A stretch of 57,005 bases of DNA. It comes from an uncultured Gammaproteobacteria bacterium (lineage in GTDB: Bacteria; Pseudomonadota; Gammaproteobacteria; Pseudomonadales; Azotimanducaceae). The notes beneath the pieces were generated by a model. That model worked only from the letters and a program-made list of their open reading frames with translations. It did no database searches and was not told the origin of the DNA. The stretch covers positions 1-57,005 of the forward strand of contig CAJXBG010000012.1 in the NCBI GenBank assembly GCA_913050215.1, read 5' to 3'. Position 1 is the first letter of the stretch. Every line of letters starts with the position of its first letter. Made by a program: the position numbers and the translations under genes. This document shows, piece by piece, positions 52,961 through 57,005 of this stretch.

Positions 52961-53410
52961 GTGGTTGCTAAAAAGAAAAAGGTAGCGGCGAAAAAGAAAC
53001 CTGCTGCGAAAAAGAAAGTAGTAAAGAAAAAAGTAGTGGCTAAGAAAAAAGTTGCTGCCAAGAAAAAAGTAGCTGCTAAGAAAAAGCCTGCTGCCAAGAA
53101 AAAGGTAGCTGCTAAGAAAAAGCCTGCAGCTAAGAAGAAACCAGCCGCCAAGAAAAAGGTAGCTGCAAAGAAAAAGCCAGCCGCTAAGAAAAAGGCAGCT
53201 GCAAAGAAAAAGCCAGCCGCTAAGAAAAAGGCAGCTGCAAAGAAAAAGCCAGCTGCTAAGAAAAAGGTAGCTGCCAAGAAAAAGCCTGCTGCTAAGAAGA
53301 AGCCAGCGGCCAAGAAAAAAGTAGCTGCAAAGAAAAAGCCAGCTGCCAAGAAAAAAGTAGCTGCAAAGAAAAAGCCAGCTGCAAAGAAAAAAGCGGCTAA
53401 GAAGAAGTAA
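52961..53410 (+). CDS. Histone H1-like lysine/alanine repeat protein (AlgP-like)
   Basis: A 149-residue protein made almost wholly of five-residue units (V or P or A)-A-A-K-K-K, with only Val, Ala, Lys and Pro. It resembles the C-terminal tail of histone H1, bacterial AlgP and the KAAKKP tails of HU-like proteins, and should be a very basic, unfolded DNA- or RNA-binding protein. The start is GTG at 52961, with AGGAG at 52948-52952 eight bases before. A longer reading from TTG 52928 is unlikely. The DNA is a 15-base-period tandem repeat, so the unit number could vary between strains. A strong terminator follows directly. Confidence 0.85.
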   Translation: MVAKKKKVAAKKKPAAKKKVVKKKVVAKKKVAAKKKVAAKKKPAAKKKVAAKKKPAAKKKPAAKKKVAAKKKPAAKKKAAAKKKPAAKKKAAAKKKPAAKKKVAAKKKPAAKKKPAAKKKVAAKKKPAAKKKVAAKKKPAAKKKAAKKK

Positions 53411-53421
53411 GCTGCTTTAAG

Positions 53422-53449
53422 AAAAAGCCCTCTATATGAGGGCTTTTTT
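53422..53449 (+). terminator. Intrinsic terminator after the H1-like gene
   Basis: AAGCCCTC (53425-53432) and GAGGGCTT (53438-53445) form an eight-base stem with a TATAT loop, with A residues to the left and six T to the right. It lies 12 bases after the stop codon. It could also act on minus-strand transcripts from mobA. Confidence 0.94.
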
Positions 53450-53626
53450 GATTCTTTTAGAGGTTTACTCGTCTTCGTGACTAGTGAAGGGAATGGTCAA
53501 ATTGGACCAAAACCCTTATACACTTCCTGCTCGGAAGCACTTTTCCGACGCCGTGATTTCGACCAAAAGGCATGTCATGCCTCGTTTTGGTATTCCCCGC
53601 TTTCCCCGTTTGCTGTTATCACTGCT

Positions 53627-54196
53627 TTACTTAAATTCACTTGGCTCGTTCAGGTTACGGAATTCTGAAATTGAATCTTGAAAATTCGCCGTGGTATAGC
53701 CTATTGACTCGAGCCATCCGAGCACCGATTTATTTTTACCCTTGAGTCTGTTGGAGATAGTTCCGATTATCGAGGATCTGATTAACAAAACCAAAGGTTG
53801 TACTCTTCCCCGATTTGCGACGGCAACTGCGGGTTTGTCACCGATAACTGTGAGCAATCTTTCGACTGTGTTCAGTGGTATGTGTGGCATGTCGCAGGGA
53901 ACAACAAAACAAAATTCTGTTGTTATTTTTGATTTTGCACTTAAGACGCCAGCGAGCGGTCCCCGATAATTATTGTCGGCGTCTGTAGTTAACGGCGCGC
54001 CGAATGTCTCGTACTCATTCTCATTCTGGTTAATGTTAATCAGCAACTGATCAACCTGTGGTTTTACTCTATCGATCATATGCTGGACGAGCATTTTTCC
54101 CCGATAGGGAACCAACCCTTTGTCTTTGTTACCCAGTCTAGTGCCTTTGCCACCGCAGAGTATCAAACCTGTTATCTTGCGCTGTGATTTATCCAT
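53627..54196 (-). CDS. mobA: Molybdenum cofactor guanylyltransferase
   Basis: Links GMP to molybdopterin to make the MGD cofactor of DMSO-reductase-family enzymes, 189 residues. The nucleotide motif is LCGGKGTRLGNKDKG (13-27), followed by DADNNYRGPLAGVLS and VPCDMPHIP. It needs no partner gene beside it. The molybdoenzyme at 16.4 kb would depend on it. It faces the H1-like gene across a stretch with no gene (53450-53626) and is divergent from the helicase gene. Confidence 0.92.
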   Translation of the reverse strand: MDKSQRKITGLILCGGKGTRLGNKDKGLVPYRGKMLVQHMIDRVKPQVDQLLININQNENEYETFGAPLTTDADNNYRGPLAGVLSAKSKITTEFCFVVPCDMPHIPLNTVERLLTVIGDKPAVAVANRGRVQPLVLLIRSSIIGTISNRLKGKNKSVLGWLESIGYTTANFQDSISEFRNLNEPSEFK

Positions 54197-54271
54197 TATC
54201 TGTTCGTGTTCATCGTTGCTAAGATACTGGCATAGTTACCAAAATAAATCAGCATTAGGATAAGGACCAAA

Positions 54272-56197
54272 GTGGATCTCGAAGCGAGTATTTTAGAGGT
54301 GTTTTGCGTAGATGGGTTGTTACATCGCGAAGTGCCTGAATATGTGGAGAGATATCAGCAAATAGAAATGGCAACCGCCATTGCGTCGGCCCTTGAACAG
54401 AAAAGTAACGCGCTCATTGAGGCTGGTACTGGAACAGGAAAGACATTTGCCTACCTAGTGCCCATTCTCTTGCAACAAAAAAATGCGATTGTCTCTACCG
54501 GTACAAAAACGCTGCAGGACCAGCTTTATTATCAAGATTTACCGACCATACTGAAATTACTGGGTTTATCTCGCAAGGTCAGCTTGCTTAAAGGTCGAAG
54601 TAATTATCTTTGTCCAGAAAGACTTGCGAAAAATATTAAGGTGATGACCGAGATCGTTGAGCCAGACTTGCTTTCTCAGCTTGTGCGGGTTCGAGAATGG
54701 TCCCAATTGAGTCGCACAGGTGATCTTAACGAATTGAGTGATAAAGACCTGGAGTCTGTCGGTAGCTTGATTACCAGCACAACAGATAATTGTCTGGGTG
54801 GAGAATGCCCCAGTGTTGATGTATGCCCCTTGTATCGAGCAAGAGAAAAAGCTGTTCATGCTGATATCGTGATTGTTAATCATCACTTGTTAATGGCGGA
54901 TCTGGCGATGAAAGAGGAGTCTATTTCTTCTCTATTGCCTAGCGCTGATGTCGTTATTGTCGATGAGGCGCACCAAATCTCCTCTGTGGCTCGTCATTTC
55001 TTTGGTGAGACTGTTACTAGCGGTCAATTGATGGAGCTGTCAAGGGATGTAAAACGCGAACTGCAGCTGCTGGGAAATGATCACCCTGAGTTGCGCAGAT
55101 CAGCTATGGGTTACGAGGATTCGGTGAATGGGTTGTCACGGGTTTTCAGCATGAATCCAGCCATTGATCTCGAAGAGTTATTGACGATGGTGGAGATTCA
55201 GGATGCCATTGACGAAATGGACCTGTCGTTTTCAACACTGGCGGAGTTGTTGGAAACCAGTGCTATCAGGAGCAAGGTGCTGCAGCAGTGTTATCAGCGC
55301 TGTTTGAGGCTAATGGATCGATTTGCAGTGCTGACTGAGCAGGTAGAAGCAGACAGTGTGTATGCGCATTGGATTGAGCGTCAAGAGAAGTCGTTTACTC
55401 TCAGGCTGTCGCCAGTTGTCATCGCTGATTCGTTGTCACCCTTTTTTCGGGAACCGAACAAGAGCTGGATATTTACCTCAGCAACCTTGTCTGTTGCTGA
55501 AAAATTTGATCACGCGCGAAGTGCGCTGGGTCTTGAAGATGATCCTGAATACCGTTTTGAGAGTCCCTTTGATTTCTCAGAGCAAGTCCGGGGATTGATT
55601 CCCCACGGGATACCTGTGCCTGGCTCGAATGATCACACCGCGGCATTAATGGCCTTTTGTCTGCCAATTTTGAAAGCCAATCAGGGTAGAAGTTTTATCC
55701 TCTTTACCAGTTACAAGGCGCTTCACGCGGCGCGGGCGATTATCGCTGAAACCGGTGGGATTAACTATCTAGTGCAGGGTGCTATGTCACGTCAAAAGCT
55801 ACTAGATAAGTTTAAAATTATTCCGCGGTGCGTTCTGCTCGCAACGCAGGGCTTTTGGGAGGGTATCGATGTAAAGGGTACAGACCTCAGATGTGTTGTT
55901 ATCGACAAGCTTCCTTTTACAAACCCTTCGGATCCACTGCACGTCGCTCAAATGCGTCTCGCCGCGGCTAAGGGTGAAAACGGGTTCAGTTCTGTGTCAA
56001 TACCTGACGCCGCAATCGCATTGAAGCAAGGTTTTGGGCGGCTCATTCGTCAGGAGAGCGATAGAGGGTTGTTTGTACTTGGTGATAACAGAGTGCTAAC
56101 GAAAAGTTATGGTGGAAAATTTCTAAAGAGCCTACCAGATATGCCTTGGCTAGGATCACAACAGGAAGCAATTACTTACATGGAATCGCTCGATTAA
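54272..56197 (+). CDS. yoaA: DinG/YoaA-family Fe-S DNA helicase
   Basis: Superfamily 2 (XPD-like) 5'-3' helicase for DNA repair or R-loop removal, 641 residues. Walker A is EAGTGTGKT (50-58), the Fe-S cysteines are C114, C174, C179 and C185 (YLCPER; NCLGGECPSVDVC), the DEAH box is at 231-234, and motif VI is QGFGRLIRQESDRG. The length and the DEAH box fit YoaA better than E. coli DinG (716). The start is GTG at 54272, with TAAGGA at 54261-54266. tsaB follows, as yeaZ follows yoaA in E. coli. Confidence 0.93.
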   Translation: MDLEASILEVFCVDGLLHREVPEYVERYQQIEMATAIASALEQKSNALIEAGTGTGKTFAYLVPILLQQKNAIVSTGTKTLQDQLYYQDLPTILKLLGLSRKVSLLKGRSNYLCPERLAKNIKVMTEIVEPDLLSQLVRVREWSQLSRTGDLNELSDKDLESVGSLITSTTDNCLGGECPSVDVCPLYRAREKAVHADIVIVNHHLLMADLAMKEESISSLLPSADVVIVDEAHQISSVARHFFGETVTSGQLMELSRDVKRELQLLGNDHPELRRSAMGYEDSVNGLSRVFSMNPAIDLEELLTMVEIQDAIDEMDLSFSTLAELLETSAIRSKVLQQCYQRCLRLMDRFAVLTEQVEADSVYAHWIERQEKSFTLRLSPVVIADSLSPFFREPNKSWIFTSATLSVAEKFDHARSALGLEDDPEYRFESPFDFSEQVRGLIPHGIPVPGSNDHTAALMAFCLPILKANQGRSFILFTSYKALHAARAIIAETGGINYLVQGAMSRQKLLDKFKIIPRCVLLATQGFWEGIDVKGTDLRCVVIDKLPFTNPSDPLHVAQMRLAAAKGENGFSSVSIPDAAIALKQGFGRLIRQESDRGLFVLGDNRVLTKSYGGKFLKSLPDMPWLGSQQEAITYMESLD

Positions 56198-56321
56198 AGC
56201 GTTGCCCGGATCACTTTTTAATTATCTTGTGCGCTAACGATTAATTTTTGTTACCCGACCCATTATGCGAGTTAGCGTGAAATCAAGTAGAATCCAGCCT
56301 GTTAATTGATTGGTCAGCCCC

Positions 56322-57005
56322 ATGAATATACTTGCAATTGATACTTCAACCACAGCTTGCGTGTTGGGTATCAGAACAGAAGACACTGAAATAACACGCT
56401 TTGAGCAGATAGACAGAAGTCACAGTCTGGAGCTTCTGCCTCGTATAGTCACAATTCTTGCAGATGCAAATCTAGACAAGAATGACATTCATCTTATTGT
56501 ATTTGGTAAAGGTCCAGGTTCGTTCACCGGGCTTAGGATTGCCGTGGGCGTGACCCAAGGACTTGCCTTCGGTCTGGATATCCCCGTGGTTGGTGTTTCC
56601 ACGTTGGCGTGTATTGCTCAGGGACGATTTCGAAAAAGTGTAGATGGAACGGCAACGCATGTCATGGTTGCGCAAACAGCTAGACAAGAAGAGTTGTTTT
56701 ATGGCGCCTATGATGTCAGTGGGGGTATCGCAACACGCGTTCAGCCAGAGGGAGTATACCTCGCTAACGAAGTGCCGGTTTTACCCGAAGGGCCCTGGGT
56801 CGGGGTCGGTTCCGGTTGGTCTTTTGCGGACAAGATAAATTTTTCGTCGGGCGCTGGTGTCTCTGACATTTCACTAGAAGCCTGGCCTGAGGCGGAAGAC
56901 CTGTTGGTGCTTGGTAATGACGCGTTCAATTCTGGTGCCGCGGTGACAGCTGCCCAAGCCATACCGGAGTATTTACGAGAGCAGGTCGCCACTCCGGCCA
57001 AACCG
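56322..57005 (+). CDS. tsaB: tRNA t6A37 biosynthesis protein TsaB (3' end cut by window edge)
   Basis: ASKHA-fold partner of TsaD in making t6A37 in ANN-decoding tRNAs. The frame is open from ATG 56322 to the last base, 228 codons, with no stop in the window. MNILAIDTSTTACVLGI at the N-terminus and GKGPGSFTGLRIAVGVTQG in part (64-72 core) are the family marks, along with ISRSHSLELLP-like DRSHSLELLP. The family's usual length is about 230, and the last residues read YLREQVATPAKP, so only a few codons are missing. No in-window regulator is seen; the 124 bases upstream have no clear promoter. Confidence 0.93.
   Translation, partial: MNILAIDTSTTACVLGIRTEDTEITRFEQIDRSHSLELLPRIVTILADANLDKNDIHLIVFGKGPGSFTGLRIAVGVTQGLAFGLDIPVVGVSTLACIAQGRFRKSVDGTATHVMVAQTARQEELFYGAYDVSGGIATRVQPEGVYLANEVPVLPEGPWVGVGSGWSFADKINFSSGAGVSDISLEAWPEAEDLLVLGNDAFNSGAAVTAAQAIPEYLREQVATPAKP

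Noticed and set aside
52804-53349. Minus-strand 181-residue frame rich in Phe and Ala
   Set aside because: It is the exact antisense of the Lys/Ala repeat gene. Lys codons read backwards give Phe/Leu, so it is a shadow of the repeat.
53477-53681. Two overlapping small frames between the H1-like terminator and mobA
   Set aside because: No motif, both overlap the mobA 3' end on the other strand, and the codon pattern is random.

Overview
The window reads as a chromosomal segment of a marine-type gammaproteobacterium of the Pseudomonadales kind. The evidence is gene order. The blocks rpsP-rimM-trmD-rplS-xerD-dsbC-hom-recJ, ygfZ/sdhE/ygfX/nadB-rpoE-rseA-rseB-rseC-mucD-lepA-lepB-rnc-era-recO-acpS, and (gacS-like)/cysM-rlmD-relA are the arrangements known from Pseudomonas and relatives. 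Species cannot be named from the sequence. No rRNA, tRNA, insertion sequence, prophage or CRISPR array was seen. Non-ATG starts are frequent: about 18 of some 57 genes, seven of them TTG.

Region 1 (1-10.4 kb) is housekeeping. It holds ribosomal proteins S16 and L19 with RimM and TrmD, a good terminator, XerD, periplasmic DsbC, an MFS carrier, an AlaC-type aminotransferase, homoserine dehydrogenase and RecJ. Five copies of a short repeat lie just before rpsP.

Region 2 (10.5-25.0 kb) is accessory catabolism. It holds two adjacent acyl-CoA dehydrogenases, an alpha/beta hydrolase, a small flavin-type protein, a cytochrome P450, a molybdopterin oxidoreductase, a metallophosphoesterase, an MFS carrier, a PHP phosphoesterase, two overlapping MaoC-fold genes, a DUF35 protein, a thiolase-fold (Ltp-type) protein and a dephospho-CoA kinase. 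P450 + ACAD pair + MaoC pair + DUF35 + Ltp is the parts list of the actinobacterial igr operon, which removes the last propionyl unit of the cholesterol side chain. Here the parts are on both strands, DUF35 is a separate gene, and the CoA kinase resembles the kinase half of animal CoA synthase. This is the most interesting part of the window.

Region 3 (25.0-34.6 kb) holds prfB with its programmed +1 frameshift, lysS, an Nramp-like carrier with changed metal motifs, a secreted pyroglutamyl-peptidase-like protein with Ser in place of the catalytic Cys, ung, and the ygfZ-sdhE-ygfX-nadB group (Fe-S/FAD maintenance and NAD synthesis).

Region 4 (34.7-45.1 kb) is the sigma-E envelope-stress operon (rpoE, rseA, rseB, rseC, mucD), with a sigma-E-like promoter before rpoE, followed by the lepA-lepB-DUF4845-rnc-era-recO-acpS run with several stop/start overlaps.

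Region 5 (45.1-57.0 kb) holds a GacS-position regulator reduced to a kinase-dead, membrane-free core with receiver and Hpt domains, then cysM, rlmD, relA, adk, a lysine/alanine repeat histone-H1-like protein, mobA (which would supply the molybdenum cofactor used by the region 2 oxidoreductase), a DinG/YoaA helicase and the start of tsaB, cut by the window edge.
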